From Fodinibacter sp963833495 (lineage in GTDB: Bacteria > Actinomycetota > Actinomycetes > Actinomycetales > Dermatophilaceae), in contig CAWHYJ010000020.1 of assembly GCA_963833495.1 (NCBI GenBank), forward strand, positions 322,691 to 386,690: 64,000 nt of DNA. The letters are read 5' to 3'. This document shows positions 43,493 through 53,069 of the stretch, in pieces. The notes beneath the pieces were generated by a model. The model had not been told where the DNA came from and did not search any database. It was given only the letters and a program-made list of their open reading frames with translations. How positions within the stretch are numbered: the stretch's first letter is position 1; every line of letters starts with the position of its first letter. Position numbers and translations under genes: made by a program.

Positions 43493-44245
43493 TCAGGCCT
43501 CGTCCTCGACCTGCTGCTTCGAGGGGCCACCGGCCGGCTCGAAGCCCGCGGCCTCGGCGGCCTCGGCGTCCTTGAACCAGAACTCGGCGATCGTCTGGTC
43601 GTACCACTGCGATCCCTCGACGTGGTACTTCCCGGAGTCGGCGTTGCCCTTGACGGTGTAGCCCTCGGGGGCCGCGCCGTCCTCGGTCGCGGCGACGGCA
43701 CCGGCGGGCAGCTCGACGGAAGGCGTGTCCTGCACGTCGCCGTCCTGCACGTCGGCGTCCTCAGCGGCCTTGGTCTCGGCGGCAGCCGCCTTGGCCTCGT
43801 CCTGCGCCGCCTTGCGCTTGGCCGCGTCGTCCTTGGCCGCACGCTTGGTCGCGCCCTCGGCCTCCTTGACGGTGGCCTTCTTGGCGACGGGCTCGCGGAC
43901 GAGCTCGATGACCGCCATGGGGGCGTTGTCGCCCTTGCGGGGGCCGATCTTGGTGATGCGGGTGTAGCCGCCGTTGCGCTCGGCCATGTCGGGCGCGATC
44001 TCGACGAACAGACGGTGCACGACGCTCTTGTCGCGGATGACCGTCATGACCCGGCGACGGGAGTGGAGGTCACCCCGCTTGCCGAAGGTGATGAGGCGCT
44101 CGGCGAGGGGGCGCAGGCGCTTGGCCTTGGCCTCCGTCGTCGTGATGGAGTCGTGCTCGAAGAGCGAGGTCGCGAGGTTCGCCAGGATGAGCCGCTGGTG
44201 AGCGGGACCGCCTCCGAGACGGGGACCCTTGGTGGGGGTGGGCAT
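43493..44245 (-). CDS. rplQ: 50S ribosomal protein L17 with long C-terminal extension
   Basis: A 250-residue protein, about twice the usual 120-130. Residues 1-120 are canonical L17 (KGPRLGGGPAHQRLILANLATSLFEH). Residues 121-185 are an Ala/Lys/Asp-rich linker, likely helical. Residues about 190-235 form a small compact unit (GYTVKGNADSGKYHVEGSQWY, then AEFWFKDAEAAEAAGFEP). Similar tails occur on L17 of other Micrococcales; their function is unknown. Last gene of the operon. Confidence 0.96.
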   Translation of the reverse strand: MPTPTKGPRLGGGPAHQRLILANLATSLFEHDSITTTEAKAKRLRPLAERLITFGKRGDLHSRRRVMTVIRDKSVVHRLFVEIAPDMAERNGGYTRITKIGPRKGDNAPMAVIELVREPVAKKATVKEAEGATKRAAKDDAAKRKAAQDEAKAAAAETKAAEDADVQDGDVQDTPSVELPAGAVAATEDGAAPEGYTVKGNADSGKYHVEGSQWYDQTIAEFWFKDAEAAEAAGFEPAGGPSKQQVEDEA

Positions 44246-44282
44246 TGCTGTTCTCCTTGGTTATACGGCCTGGAGGCGTTGG

Positions 44283-45317
44283 TCAGAGCTGCTCGTCCTC
44301 GGCGTACGCCGCGTCGTCCTCGCCCTCTCCGAAGGTGAAGTCGTCGTAGCGGTCGGCGATGAGGCTGGGGTCGAAGCCGGGAGGGCTGTCCTTGAGGGCC
44401 AGGCCCATGCCGGCGAGCTTGGCCTTGACCTCGTCGATCGACTTCGCACCGAAGTTGCGGATGTCGAGCAGGTCGGCCTCGCTGCGGCCCACGAGCTCAC
44501 CCACGGTGTGGATGCCCTCGCGCTTGAGGCAGTTGTAGGACCGCACGGTGAGGTCGAGGTCCTCGATCGGCAGCGCCAGGTCGGCGGCCAGGGCGGCGTC
44601 GGTGGGCGAGGGGCCCATGTCGATGCCCTCGGCCTCGACGTTGAGCTCACGGGCCAGGCCGAACAGCTCGACGAGGGTCTTGCCGGCGGAGGCGAGCGCG
44701 TCGCGGGGGGCCATCGAGTTCTTGGTCTCGACGTCGACCACGAGGCGGTCGAAGTCGGTGCGCTGCTCGACACGGGTGGCCTCGACCTTGTAGGTCACCG
44801 ACAGCACCGGGCTGTAGATGGAGTCGACCGGGATGCGGCCGATCTCCTGGTCACCGGACTTGTTCTGCTGCGCGGAGACGTAGCCACGGCCACGCTCGAC
44901 GGTGAGCTCCATCTCGACGGTGCCCTTGTCGTTCAGGGTCGCGATGTGCAGCGTGGGGTTGTGGATCTCGACGCCGGCCGGCGGGGCGATGTCGGCCGCG
45001 GTGACCGGGCCGGAGCCCTGCTTGCGCAGGTACATCACGACGGGCTCGTCGTGCTCGCTGGAGACGACCAGGCCCTTGATGTTGAGGATGATCTCGGTGA
45101 CGTCCTCCTTGACCCCGGGGATCGTGGAGAACTCGTGCAGCACGCCGTCGATGCGGATGCTGGTCACGGCCGCACCGGGGATGCTCGAGAGCAGGGTGCG
45201 ACGCATCGAGTTGCCGAGCGTGTAGCCGAAGCCGGGCTCGAGGGGCTCGATGACGAAACGGCTCCGGGACTCGGAGAGGACGTCCTCGGAGAGGACGGGA
45301 CGCTGTGCGATGAGCAC
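44283..45317 (-). CDS. rpoA: RNA polymerase alpha subunit
   Basis: A 344-residue alpha subunit. The N-terminal dimerisation domain (FVIEPLEPGFGYTLGNSMRRTLLSSIPGAAV, seen in sections) is followed by a linker and the C-terminal domain with SYNCLKREGIHTVGELVGRSEADLLDIRNFG for UP-element and activator contact, and an acidic tail. GTG start at 45317 (VLIAQRP), the common actinobacterial start. 148 bp separate it from rpsD. Confidence 0.97.
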   Translation of the reverse strand: MLIAQRPVLSEDVLSESRSRFVIEPLEPGFGYTLGNSMRRTLLSSIPGAAVTSIRIDGVLHEFSTIPGVKEDVTEIILNIKGLVVSSEHDEPVVMYLRKQGSGPVTAADIAPPAGVEIHNPTLHIATLNDKGTVEMELTVERGRGYVSAQQNKSGDQEIGRIPVDSIYSPVLSVTYKVEATRVEQRTDFDRLVVDVETKNSMAPRDALASAGKTLVELFGLARELNVEAEGIDMGPSPTDAALAADLALPIEDLDLTVRSYNCLKREGIHTVGELVGRSEADLLDIRNFGAKSIDEVKAKLAGMGLALKDSPPGFDPSLIADRYDDFTFGEGEDDAAYAEDEQL

Positions 45318-45465
45318 GGTTGTTCTTCTTTCCCACGGGCGACCGCCATATGACGCCTCGTGAATGCCGGGTGCGTGGCCCGGTGTCCGCTCCACCTCTG
45401 TCCGTGGTGCGGACCGCTCGCCGGCGCCGCCCGCCCGGGTGGGCGGACGGCATCCGACGTGTTCG

Positions 45466-46074
45466 TCAGTTCTTGGAGTAGAACTCGACGATCAGCTGCT
45501 CGGCCAGGACCGTGTCGATCTGGGCCCGGGTGGGCAGCTGGTGGATGAGGATCTGCAGGCTGCCCGGCACGACCTGCATCCAGGCCGGGATCGGGCGGTC
45601 GCCGAAGGTCTCGCGCGCCAGCTGGAACGGGAGGGTCTCGACGGACTGCTTGCGGACGGTGATGATGTCGTACTGCTCGACCCGGTAGGACGGCACGTCG
45701 ACGCGCACGCCGTTGACCAGGAAGTGACCGTGGGTCACGAGCTGGCGGGACTGGCGGCGGGTGCGGGCCAGGCCGGCGCGGTAGACGACGTTGTCGAGGC
45801 GGGACTCGAGGATGGTGAGGATGTTCTCACCGGTCTTGCCGGGGCGGTTGGCCGCCTCCTTGTAGTACCGGCGGAACTGCTTCTCCATGACGCCGTAGGT
45901 GAAGCGGGCCTTCTGCTTCTCCTGCAGCTGGGTGAGGTACTCCTTCTCCTGGATCCGCCGACGGCCGTGCTGGCCGGGCGGGAAGGGACGGAGGTCGAAG
46001 TTCTTGTCGCCGCCGACGAGGTCGGTCTTGAGCCGGCGCGACTTCTTGGTGATGGGTCCGGTGTAACGGGCCAT
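45466..46074 (-). CDS. rpsD: 30S ribosomal protein S4
   Basis: A 202-residue primary 16S rRNA binder. MARYTGPITKKSRRLKTDL and the S4 RNA-binding domain (LDNVVYRAGLARTRRQSRQLVTHGHFLVNG) are present. The N-terminal zinc cysteines are absent, so this is the Zn-independent form. 35 bp downstream of rpsK. Confidence 0.97.
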   Translation of the reverse strand: MARYTGPITKKSRRLKTDLVGGDKNFDLRPFPPGQHGRRRIQEKEYLTQLQEKQKARFTYGVMEKQFRRYYKEAANRPGKTGENILTILESRLDNVVYRAGLARTRRQSRQLVTHGHFLVNGVRVDVPSYRVEQYDIITVRKQSVETLPFQLARETFGDRPIPAWMQVVPGSLQILIHQLPTRAQIDTVLAEQLIVEFYSKN

Positions 46075-46109
46075 GTCTCTCTACTTACCTTTCGCGAAGT
46101 CTCGGGCGC

Positions 46110-46514
46110 TCAGACGCGGCGGCGCTTGGGCGGGCGAACACCGTTGTGCGGGCTCGGGGTGACGTCCTGGATCGAACCGACCTCGAGGCCGGCGGCGGTC
46201 AGGGAGCGGATGGCGGTCTCGCGACCGGAGCCCGGGCCCTTGACGAAGACGTCGACCTTGCGCATGCCGTGCTCCATGGCACGGCGAGCAGCGGCCTCGG
46301 CGGCGGTCTGCGCGGCGAACGGCGTGGACTTGCGCGAACCCTTGAAGCCCACCTGGCCGGCGGAGGCCCAGGCGATGACGGCCCCGGCGGGGTCGGTGAT
46401 CGAGATGATCGTGTTGTTGAACGTGCTCTTGATGTGGGCCTGGCCCACAGCGACGTTCTTCTTCTCCTTGCGGCGCACCTTCTTGGCGCCCGCGGTACGG
46501 CCCTTGGGAGGCAT
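46110..46514 (-). CDS. rpsK: 30S ribosomal protein S11
   Basis: A 134-residue S11. NVAVGQAHIKSTFNNTIISITD and the C-terminal DVTPSPHNGVRPPKRRRV are diagnostic. Platform protein of the 30S subunit, in the usual rpsM-rpsK-rpsD order. Confidence 0.97.
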   Translation of the reverse strand: MPPKGRTAGAKKVRRKEKKNVAVGQAHIKSTFNNTIISITDPAGAVIAWASAGQVGFKGSRKSTPFAAQTAAEAAARRAMEHGMRKVDVFVKGPGSGRETAIRSLTAAGLEVGSIQDVTPSPHNGVRPPKRRRV

Positions 46515-46573
46515 GTGTTCTCTTTCCTACGAGTTCTTCGGAAGCGGCGGGGGTGACGGGCGCAGGGCGCGCG

Positions 46574-46951
46574 TCACTTACCGGCCTTCTTCTTGCCGGC
46601 GACGGTGCGCTTGGGGCCCTTGCGGGTGCGCGCGTTGGTCTTGGTGCGCTGTCCGCGCACCGGGAGGCCGCGACGGTGGCGAATGCCCTCGTACGAGCCG
46701 ATCTCCACCTTGCGGCGGATGTCCGCCTGCACCTCGCGGCGCAGGTCTCCCTCGACCTTGAGGTTGTCCTCGATCCAGTCGCGCAGGGAGACGAGCTCCT
46801 CGTCGCCCAGGTCCTTGACGCGGGTGTCCGGGTTGACCCCGGTGGCCGCGAGGGCCTTGCTCGCGCTGGTCCGACCGACTCCGAAGATGTAGGTCAGTGC
46901 GACCTCGACGCGCTTCTCGCGCGGGAGGTCCACTCCAACAAGACGTGCCAT
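46574..46951 (-). CDS. rpsM: 30S ribosomal protein S13
   Basis: A 125-residue S13, with MARLVGVDLPREKRVEVAL and the C-terminal RGLPVRGQRTKTNARTRKGP. ATG at 46951. The 231-bp gap up to rpmJ has no gene or clear hairpin. Confidence 0.97.
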   Translation of the reverse strand: MARLVGVDLPREKRVEVALTYIFGVGRTSASKALAATGVNPDTRVKDLGDEELVSLRDWIEDNLKVEGDLRREVQADIRRKVEIGSYEGIRHRRGLPVRGQRTKTNARTRKGPKRTVAGKKKAGK

Positions 46952-47182
46952 CTGTGGATGGTTCCTATTCTGTGGTTCCGGAGGTCTGGAGCAGCCACCG
47001 GTCCGGCCCATCCTGGTCCGGTCCTCGGCCTCCGGGCCGAGGGTGACGTCCCGCGCCCACCTGCGACATCCAGGTGACCCGTCGGGGGTCGGGTGCTGCG
47101 TGCTGCATTCACTTGTGCGTGTGCTCGAAGCCCTGTGGACTCGTGCGGCCCCTCATCGAGGCGGTGCTGCGTCTGACTCGCG

Positions 47183-47296
47183 TCAGCCCTGGCGCTGCTT
47201 GTGGCGCAGGTTCTCGCAGATCACCATGACCCGCCCGTTGCGGCGGATCACCTTGCACTTGTCACAGATCTTCTTGACGCTCGGCTGAACCTTCAT
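47183..47296 (-). CDS. rpmJ: 50S ribosomal protein L36
   Basis: A 37-residue zinc-ribbon L36. The ligands are visible as CDKC, VICEN and the final His of LRHKQRQG. It lies 32 bp after infA, the standard arrangement. Confidence 0.96.
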   Translation of the reverse strand: MKVQPSVKKICDKCKVIRRNGRVMVICENLRHKQRQG

Positions 47297-47328
47297 GTCG
47301 CCTTTGCTGTCTCGTCGATGACTGTGTT

Positions 47329-47550
47329 CTAGCGGTAGCGGAAGACGATGCGGCCGCGGGTCAGGTCGTAGGGGCTCAGCTCCACCACCACACGGTCCTC
47401 GGGGAGGATCCGGATGTAGTGCTGGCGCATCTTCCCGGAGATGTGCGCGAGGACCTTGTGACCGTTCGATAGCTCTACCCGGAACATCGCGTTCGGGAGT
47501 GCCTCGACGATCGTGCCCTCGATCTCGATGACGCCGTCCTTCTTGGCCAT
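47329..47550 (-). CDS. infA: Translation initiation factor IF-1
   Basis: A 73-residue OB-fold protein, MAKKDGVIEIEGTIVEALPN to the terminal YDLTRGRIVFRYR, full family length. It normally follows map in this cluster. Here it is separated from map by the mutA-mutB-meaB genes, so it needs its own promoter in 47551-47730. Confidence 0.97.
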   Translation of the reverse strand: MAKKDGVIEIEGTIVEALPNAMFRVELSNGHKVLAHISGKMRQHYIRILPEDRVVVELSPYDLTRGRIVFRYR

Positions 47551-47730
47551 ACCCTCTCAATCCGCCGTTGGGCGACTCTTCGGTGGTGTCGATCCGCCCA
47601 TGGAAATCGGCCCCGTGCTGCTCACGCAGGAAAACACCCATGCGAGGAACGCACACGTGACCGACGTTCAATACTACGGGAGCGGGACCCTGAGCACGAA
47701 ATCGGTGGATGCCGTGCCCCCGGCCGCCGC

Positions 47731-48729
47731 TCAGGCGCGCTCTCGCAGGTCGGCGACGTAGAGCTCGAGGATGCGCGCGGTGCCGTCGACCGCGCTCAGC
47801 TCGCCGGCCCGCACCGCCCGCTCGACCTCGGCCTGCTCGGCCTGCACGGAGGGCGCGTCGCGCACGGCGTCGTGCAGCTGGGCGTCGACCATGGCCCACA
47901 TCCAGTCCTGCTGCTGGCGGGCCCGGCGCACCTCGAGCGACCCCTGGGCCTGGAGGTGCTCGCGGTGCTCGAGCACGGCCGACCACACCTCGTCGAGGCC
48001 GGTGCCGGTCTCGGCCGAGCAGGTGAGCACCGGCGGGCGGCGGGTGTTCGGCCCCGGCATCATCATCCGCATGGCGCCGGCGAGCTCGCGGGCCGCGCCC
48101 CGGGCGGGGCCCTCCCCGTCGCCGTCAGCCTTGTTGACCGCGATGACGTCGGCGAGCTCGAGGATGCCGCGCTTGATGCCCTGCAGCTGGTCGCCGGCCC
48201 GGGCCAGGGTGAGCAGCAGGAAGGTGTCGACCATCTCCGACACCGCGATCTCGTTCTGCCCGACCCCCACGGTCTCGACGATCACCACGTCGTAGCCCGC
48301 GGCCTCGAGCACGAGCATCGACTCCCGGGTCGCCCGGGCCACGCCGCCGAGCTGGCTGCCCGAGGGGCTGGGCCGGATGAAGGCCGCCTCGCTCGCGGCG
48401 AGCTCGGCCATCCGGGTGCGGTCCCCGAGGATCGAGCCGCCGGTGCGGCGCGAGGTGGGGTCGACCGCCACGACCGCGACGCGCGAGCCGCGCTCGAGCA
48501 GCCGGCATCCCATGGCGTTGATGAACGTCGACTTGCCGGCGCCGGGCACCCCGCTGATGCCGACCCGCACCGAGCCGCCGGTGGCGTCGGCGATCGAGAC
48601 GAGCAGCTCGGCCGCCTGCTCACGGTGGTCGTGGCGGGTGGACTCGAGCAGGGTGATGGCCCGGGCCACGTGCTGGCGCGAGCCGGCGCGCACCCCGGCG
48701 GCGAGGTCCGCGACGTCGACCGCCCTCAC
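47731..48729 (-). CDS. meaB: Methylmalonyl-CoA mutase-associated GTPase MeaB (ArgK)
   Basis: A 332-residue G3E GTPase that loads and protects B12-dependent methylmalonyl-CoA mutase. Walker A is GVPGAGKSTF, then VAVDPTSRRTGGSILGDRTRM, the base-recognition NKAD and a C-terminal dimerisation arm. The GTG start overlaps the mutB stop (GTGA), so it is coupled to its client enzyme. Confidence 0.95.
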   Translation of the reverse strand: MRAVDVADLAAGVRAGSRQHVARAITLLESTRHDHREQAAELLVSIADATGGSVRVGISGVPGAGKSTFINAMGCRLLERGSRVAVVAVDPTSRRTGGSILGDRTRMAELAASEAAFIRPSPSGSQLGGVARATRESMLVLEAAGYDVVIVETVGVGQNEIAVSEMVDTFLLLTLARAGDQLQGIKRGILELADVIAVNKADGDGEGPARGAARELAGAMRMMMPGPNTRRPPVLTCSAETGTGLDEVWSAVLEHREHLQAQGSLEVRRARQQQDWMWAMVDAQLHDAVRDAPSVQAEQAEVERAVRAGELSAVDGTARILELYVADLRERA

Positions 48730-50882
48730 TCGAGCCGCTCGCGCAGCTCGTGGACCAGGTCGATGGCGGCCCGGCTGATCACCGTGCCGGGCGGGTAGAT
48801 GGCGTCGGCCCCGGCGGCGCGCAGCGCGTCGAAGTCCTGGGCCGGGATGACGCCGCCCACGACGATCATCAGGTCCTGGCGGCCGAGGGCGTCGAGCTCG
48901 GCGCGCAGGGCCGGCACCAGGGTGAGGTGCCCGGCGGCCAGCGAGCTGACCCCGACGACGTGTACGTCGGCCTCGACGGCCTGGCGCGCGACCTCGGCGG
49001 GCGTCTGGAACAGCGGGCCCACGTCGACGTCGAAGCCGAGGTCGGCGAAGGCCGTCGAGATGACCTTCTGGCCGCGGTCGTGGCCGTCCTGCCCCATCTT
49101 GGCGACCAGGATGCGCGGCCGGCGGCCCTGTTCCTTCTCGAACTGCTCGACGAGCGCCTGCGCCTCGTGGACCGTCTCGTCCTCCCCCGCCTCGGCGCTG
49201 TACACGCCCCCGATCGTACGGATCTGGGCGGTGTACCGGCCGAAGACCTCCTCCATCGCGGCCGACATCTCACCGACCGTGGCCATGGCCCGGGCGGCGT
49301 CGATGGCGAGCGCCAGCAGGTTGGTGTCGAGCGTCCCGTCGGAACCGGACCGGGCGGCATCCGTGAGGCGCTGTAGCGCAGCCCTGGTGGCGACCTCGTC
49401 GCGCTCGGCGCGCAGCCGCTCGAGCTTGGCGAGCTGGCTGGCGCGCACCGCGGCGTTGTCGACTCGCCGCACCTCGATCGGCTCGTCCTCGTCGACGGGG
49501 TAGCGGTTGACGCCCAGGACCGGCTGCTGGCCGGAGTCGATGCGGGCCTGGGTGCGGGCGGCGGCCTCCTCGATGCGCATCTTGGGGATGCCGGCCTCGA
49601 TCGCCTTGGCCATGCCGCCTGCGGCCTCGACCTCCTCGATGTGCTGCCAGGCGCGCTGCGCGAGGTCGGCGGTGAGCCGCTCGACGTAGGCGGAGCCGGC
49701 CCACGGGTCGATGACCCGGGTGGTGCCCGACTCCTGCTGCAGCACCAGCTGGGTGTTGCGGGCGATGCGGGCGGAGAAGTCGGTGGGCAGCGCGACGGCC
49801 TCGTCGAGGGCGTTGGTGTGCAGGCTCTGGGTGTGGCCCTGGGTCGACGCCATCGCCTCGATGCAGGTGCGCACGACGTTGTTGAAGACGTCCTGCGCGG
49901 TGAGCGACCACCCGCTGGTCTGGCTGTGGGTGCGCAGGCTCAGGGACTTGGGGTTGGTCGCGCCCTGGTCCTTGACCAGGCGCGCCCAGAGCAGGCGGGC
50001 GGCCCGCATCTTGGCGACCTCCATGAAGAAGTTCATGCCGATCGCCCAGAAGAACGACAGCCGCGGGGCGAACGCGTCGACGTCGAGGCCCACCGCCTTG
50101 CCGGCCCGCAGGTACTCCACGCCGTCGGCGAGGGTGTAGGCGAGCTCGAGGTCCTGCGTGGCTCCGGCCTCCTGCATGTGGTAGCCGGAGATCGAGATCG
50201 AGTTGAACCGCGGCATCTTCTGGCTGCTGAACGCGAAGATGTCGCTGATGATCCGCATCGACGGCAGCGGCGGGTAGATGTAGGTGTTGCGGACCATGAA
50301 CTCCTTGAGGATGTCGTTCTGGATGGTCCCGGTGAGCTGCTCGGGGGCGACCCCCTGCTCCTCGGCCGCGACGACGAACAGCGCGAGGATCGGGATGACC
50401 GCGCCGTTCATCGTCATCGACACCGACATCTGGTCGAGCGGGATGCGGTCGAAGAGCGTGCGCATGTCGTAGATCGAGTCGATCGCGACCCCTGCCATGC
50501 CGACGTCGCCGGTGACCCGCGGGTGGTCCGAGTCGTAGCCGCGGTGGGTGGCGAGGTCGAAGGCGACCGACAGGCCCTTCTGGCCGGCCGCGAGGTTGCG
50601 CCGGTAGAACGCGTTGCTCTCCTCCGCGGTGGAGAAGCCGGCGTACTGGCGGATGGTCCACGGCTGGGTGGTGTACATCGTGGGGTACGGGCCACGCAGG
50701 TAGGGCGGCGCGCCCGGCACGGTGTCGAGGAAGTCGAGCCCGGCCAGGTCGGCCTCGGTGTAAAGGGGCTTGACCGGGATCTGCTCGGGGGTGACCCACG
50801 GCTCGCCCTCGGGAGCCGGTGCCGTGTCATCTGGCCGGCCATCGCCGAGGTCGAGGGTGGTGAAGTCGGGGACGGCGCTCAT
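48726..50882 (-). CDS. mutB: Methylmalonyl-CoA mutase large (catalytic) subunit
   Basis: A 718-residue B12 enzyme interconverting methylmalonyl-CoA and succinyl-CoA. The N-terminal barrel includes GPYPTMYTTQPWTIRQYAG (in parts), KGLSVAFDLATHRGYDSD and GYHMQEAGA. The C-terminal cobalamin domain has the base-off histidine motif KMGQDGHDRGQKVI (DxHxxG) and the SLAAGH and GGVIP loops. The start overlaps the mutA stop by 4 nt. It is used for propionate, odd-chain and branched-chain catabolism. Confidence 0.97.
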   Translation of the reverse strand: MSAVPDFTTLDLGDGRPDDTAPAPEGEPWVTPEQIPVKPLYTEADLAGLDFLDTVPGAPPYLRGPYPTMYTTQPWTIRQYAGFSTAEESNAFYRRNLAAGQKGLSVAFDLATHRGYDSDHPRVTGDVGMAGVAIDSIYDMRTLFDRIPLDQMSVSMTMNGAVIPILALFVVAAEEQGVAPEQLTGTIQNDILKEFMVRNTYIYPPLPSMRIISDIFAFSSQKMPRFNSISISGYHMQEAGATQDLELAYTLADGVEYLRAGKAVGLDVDAFAPRLSFFWAIGMNFFMEVAKMRAARLLWARLVKDQGATNPKSLSLRTHSQTSGWSLTAQDVFNNVVRTCIEAMASTQGHTQSLHTNALDEAVALPTDFSARIARNTQLVLQQESGTTRVIDPWAGSAYVERLTADLAQRAWQHIEEVEAAGGMAKAIEAGIPKMRIEEAAARTQARIDSGQQPVLGVNRYPVDEDEPIEVRRVDNAAVRASQLAKLERLRAERDEVATRAALQRLTDAARSGSDGTLDTNLLALAIDAARAMATVGEMSAAMEEVFGRYTAQIRTIGGVYSAEAGEDETVHEAQALVEQFEKEQGRRPRILVAKMGQDGHDRGQKVISTAFADLGFDVDVGPLFQTPAEVARQAVEADVHVVGVSSLAAGHLTLVPALRAELDALGRQDLMIVVGGVIPAQDFDALRAAGADAIYPPGTVISRAAIDLVHELRERLE

Positions 50883-52759
50883 CGCGAACCCTCCGTGCTG
50901 GTGGTCGTGGGGGCAGCGGTGGCCGGGTCGGGCGGGGCGCCGAGCCGGTCGAGCAGGTCGGAGAGGAACGCCACGACGTCCATCCCCTCGTGCACCTCGC
51001 CGTCGACCTGGTCGGCGGCGTCCCCGAGCTCGCTGGCTCGCCCGGCGACGAGCACCCGCTGGACCGCGGCGCGCAGGTCGGCGACCGCAGCCTGACCCTC
51101 GCCGGCATAGGTCTTGGGGCTCGATGCGAGGACGGCGACCTTCGACCCCTCGTCGGTCGCCCGGATGCCGCCTGCGGCGAGCAGGTTGGTGACGAAGGCC
51201 TGCCGGGCACCGAACTCGCGCCGGGTGCCCAACGTGCGGACGATGACGCTGGGGTCGCCCACCGTCATGGCCCGGTCACGCAGCCGCTCGAACACCATCG
51301 AGTCGCGCCGGGGTGCCAGCGCGAGCTCACCACCAGCGACGACGGTGCGCGCCCGGCGCGCGGCGGGCTGGCCGCCCGAGACGGGGAACATCGACACCCC
51401 GGTGAGCGGGCGCTGGCGGGTGAAGATCTGCCGGTCGCGCTCGGTGCACGCCTGCTCGACCCAGCGGTGCAGCAGCCCGCCGGCGAGGGCCAGCTCGGCG
51501 CCGCCGGCCCGCTCGACCTCCTGGAAACGCGACCACACGGCATCCGCCAGCTGGTCGGTGAGCGACTCGAGGTACCACGAGCCGCCGCCGGGGTCGGTCA
51601 CCCGGCCCACGTTCGACTCGTCGGAGAGCAGGATCTGGGTGTTGCGGGCCAGCCGCCGGCCGAGCCGCTCGGGCAGGCCCAGCGCCGTGTCGTAGGGCAG
51701 CACGGTGATGGCGTCGGCGCCGCCGACCGAGGCCCCGAAGGCGGCCAGGGTGCTGCGGAGCACGTTGACCCACGGGTCCTCGCGGGTGAACATCCGCAGG
51801 CTCGTGACGGCGTGCGTGCGCACGCCGCGCTGGTCCTCGGCCACGCCGCAGGCCTCGCCGACCCGGGCCCACACCCGGCGCACCGCGCGCAGGGCGGCCG
51901 CGGTGAGGAACTGGTCGGCCGTGGCCCCGACCCGCAGGTCGATCTGCCCGAACGCCTCGCCTGCGGGGATGCCCGCCCTCTCGAGGTGGCGCAGGTAGGC
52001 GACCCCGGTGGCGACGGCCACGGCGAGGGCGTCGACGTCGGTGGCGCCGGCCTCGTGGAGCACCCGGGCGTCGACCGTGATGGCGCGCCAGCCCTCGAGG
52101 TGGGAACACTCGCGCACCAGGTCGGCGAGGTGCGAGAGGTCAGGGGTGGTGCCGAGCCGGGCCGCGGCGCCGAACGGGTCGAGCCCGAGGTTGCCGCCGA
52201 CCGACTCGCGGTCGGCCACGAAGTCCAGGAGGGCGCGGGCCGCGGCCGGCTGGTCGGTGACCGACGAGACCACGACCGGGGCGAGGTCGAGGCGCACGTC
52301 GGCGAGAACCTCGGGCAGGTCGGCCGCGGCGATACCGTCGTCGCCCACGTGCACCCACACCGAGGTGACGCCGTGCTCGAGGTCGTCGAGCACCGCGGCG
52401 CGGGACACGGCGGCATCCGGGTCGTCGTGCAGCTGGCGCACGTCCCAGGGGGTGGTGGCGTCGCGCAGGGCGCGGCCGCGGGTGAACGGCATCGCGCCGG
52501 GGACGCCGAGGTCGCGGTCGTCGCGCAGGTAGATGGCGTCGACCTCGAGGCCGCCCTCGAGGTGGCGGCGCAGGGCCGCCTCGGCCTGCACGCCGTCGAG
52601 CCGGGCGTCCTCGGCGCGGCCCTTGTTGAGCACGGCGGCGACGAGGCGCTGCCACTCCTCACGGCCCTGCGGCGCGAAGCCGGCCGCCAGGGCGGGGCTG
52701 TCGCCGGTGGTCTCGCCGGGGTGATGGTCGGTGGTCTGGGCGACCGACGGGTCCGTCAT
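50879..52759 (-). CDS. mutA: Methylmalonyl-CoA mutase small subunit
   Basis: A 626-residue paralogue of MutB that completes the alpha-beta heterodimer. It keeps the barrel (RDDRDLGVPGAMPFTRG; NTQILLSDESNVGRVTDPGGGSWY) and a degenerate C-terminal domain without the DxHxxG cobalamin ligand, as is normal for the small subunit. ATG at 52759; an upstream Arg/Gly-rich extension was rejected. First gene of mutA-mutB-meaB. Confidence 0.95.
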   Translation of the reverse strand: MTDPSVAQTTDHHPGETTGDSPALAAGFAPQGREEWQRLVAAVLNKGRAEDARLDGVQAEAALRRHLEGGLEVDAIYLRDDRDLGVPGAMPFTRGRALRDATTPWDVRQLHDDPDAAVSRAAVLDDLEHGVTSVWVHVGDDGIAAADLPEVLADVRLDLAPVVVSSVTDQPAAARALLDFVADRESVGGNLGLDPFGAAARLGTTPDLSHLADLVRECSHLEGWRAITVDARVLHEAGATDVDALAVAVATGVAYLRHLERAGIPAGEAFGQIDLRVGATADQFLTAAALRAVRRVWARVGEACGVAEDQRGVRTHAVTSLRMFTREDPWVNVLRSTLAAFGASVGGADAITVLPYDTALGLPERLGRRLARNTQILLSDESNVGRVTDPGGGSWYLESLTDQLADAVWSRFQEVERAGGAELALAGGLLHRWVEQACTERDRQIFTRQRPLTGVSMFPVSGGQPAARRARTVVAGGELALAPRRDSMVFERLRDRAMTVGDPSVIVRTLGTRREFGARQAFVTNLLAAGGIRATDEGSKVAVLASSPKTYAGEGQAAVADLRAAVQRVLVAGRASELGDAADQVDGEVHEGMDVVAFLSDLLDRLGAPPDPATAAPTTTSTEGSR

Positions 52760-53069
52760 CGTGCTCCCTTTCCGACGGCTCCCGGCGGCAGTGCCGGCAC
52801 GGCCGCCCGTGCGCACCCGGCCCGCGCGAAGCGGCCGGTGGAGGCCGTGCAGGGGGTCGGGGCAGGCCCGTCACGAGCCTGTGCATCCACCCTAGTGCCG
52901 GGCTCTCGCCGCCTCACTGCGAGGTCGGGCACACCGGCGCTGTGTGCGGCAGGCGTGCGCAGAAGCTCGCCGAACGGCCCCGTTCCTCCCCGACGTCGTC
53001 GGGGAGCGACCGGCCACACGCCGCTGTGACCCGGTCGGGGGCGGCTGCGGCCCTACCCGGTCGCGGGCG
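52760..53069. other. Intergenic region between map and mutA
   Basis: 310 bp. It holds a hairpin at 52986-53006 that would end the map transcript, and by position the promoter of mutA. I cannot name a convincing -35/-10 pair, and no cobalamin riboswitch-like structure was recognised. Confidence 0.45.
52986..53006 (-). terminator. Hairpin terminator after map
   Basis: CTCCCCGAC-GTC-GTCGGGGAG: a 9-bp perfect GC-rich stem with a 3-nt loop, 64 bp past the map stop. Confidence 0.6.

Noticed and set aside
47731..52759. mutA-mutB-meaB as recently transferred DNA
   Set aside because: Base composition and codon use match the neighbours and no repeats or mobility genes flank it; treated as an old rearrangement.
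52760..52985. Cobalamin riboswitch upstream of B12-dependent mutA
   Set aside because: I could not find a B12-box-like conserved core or a matching multi-stem layout.
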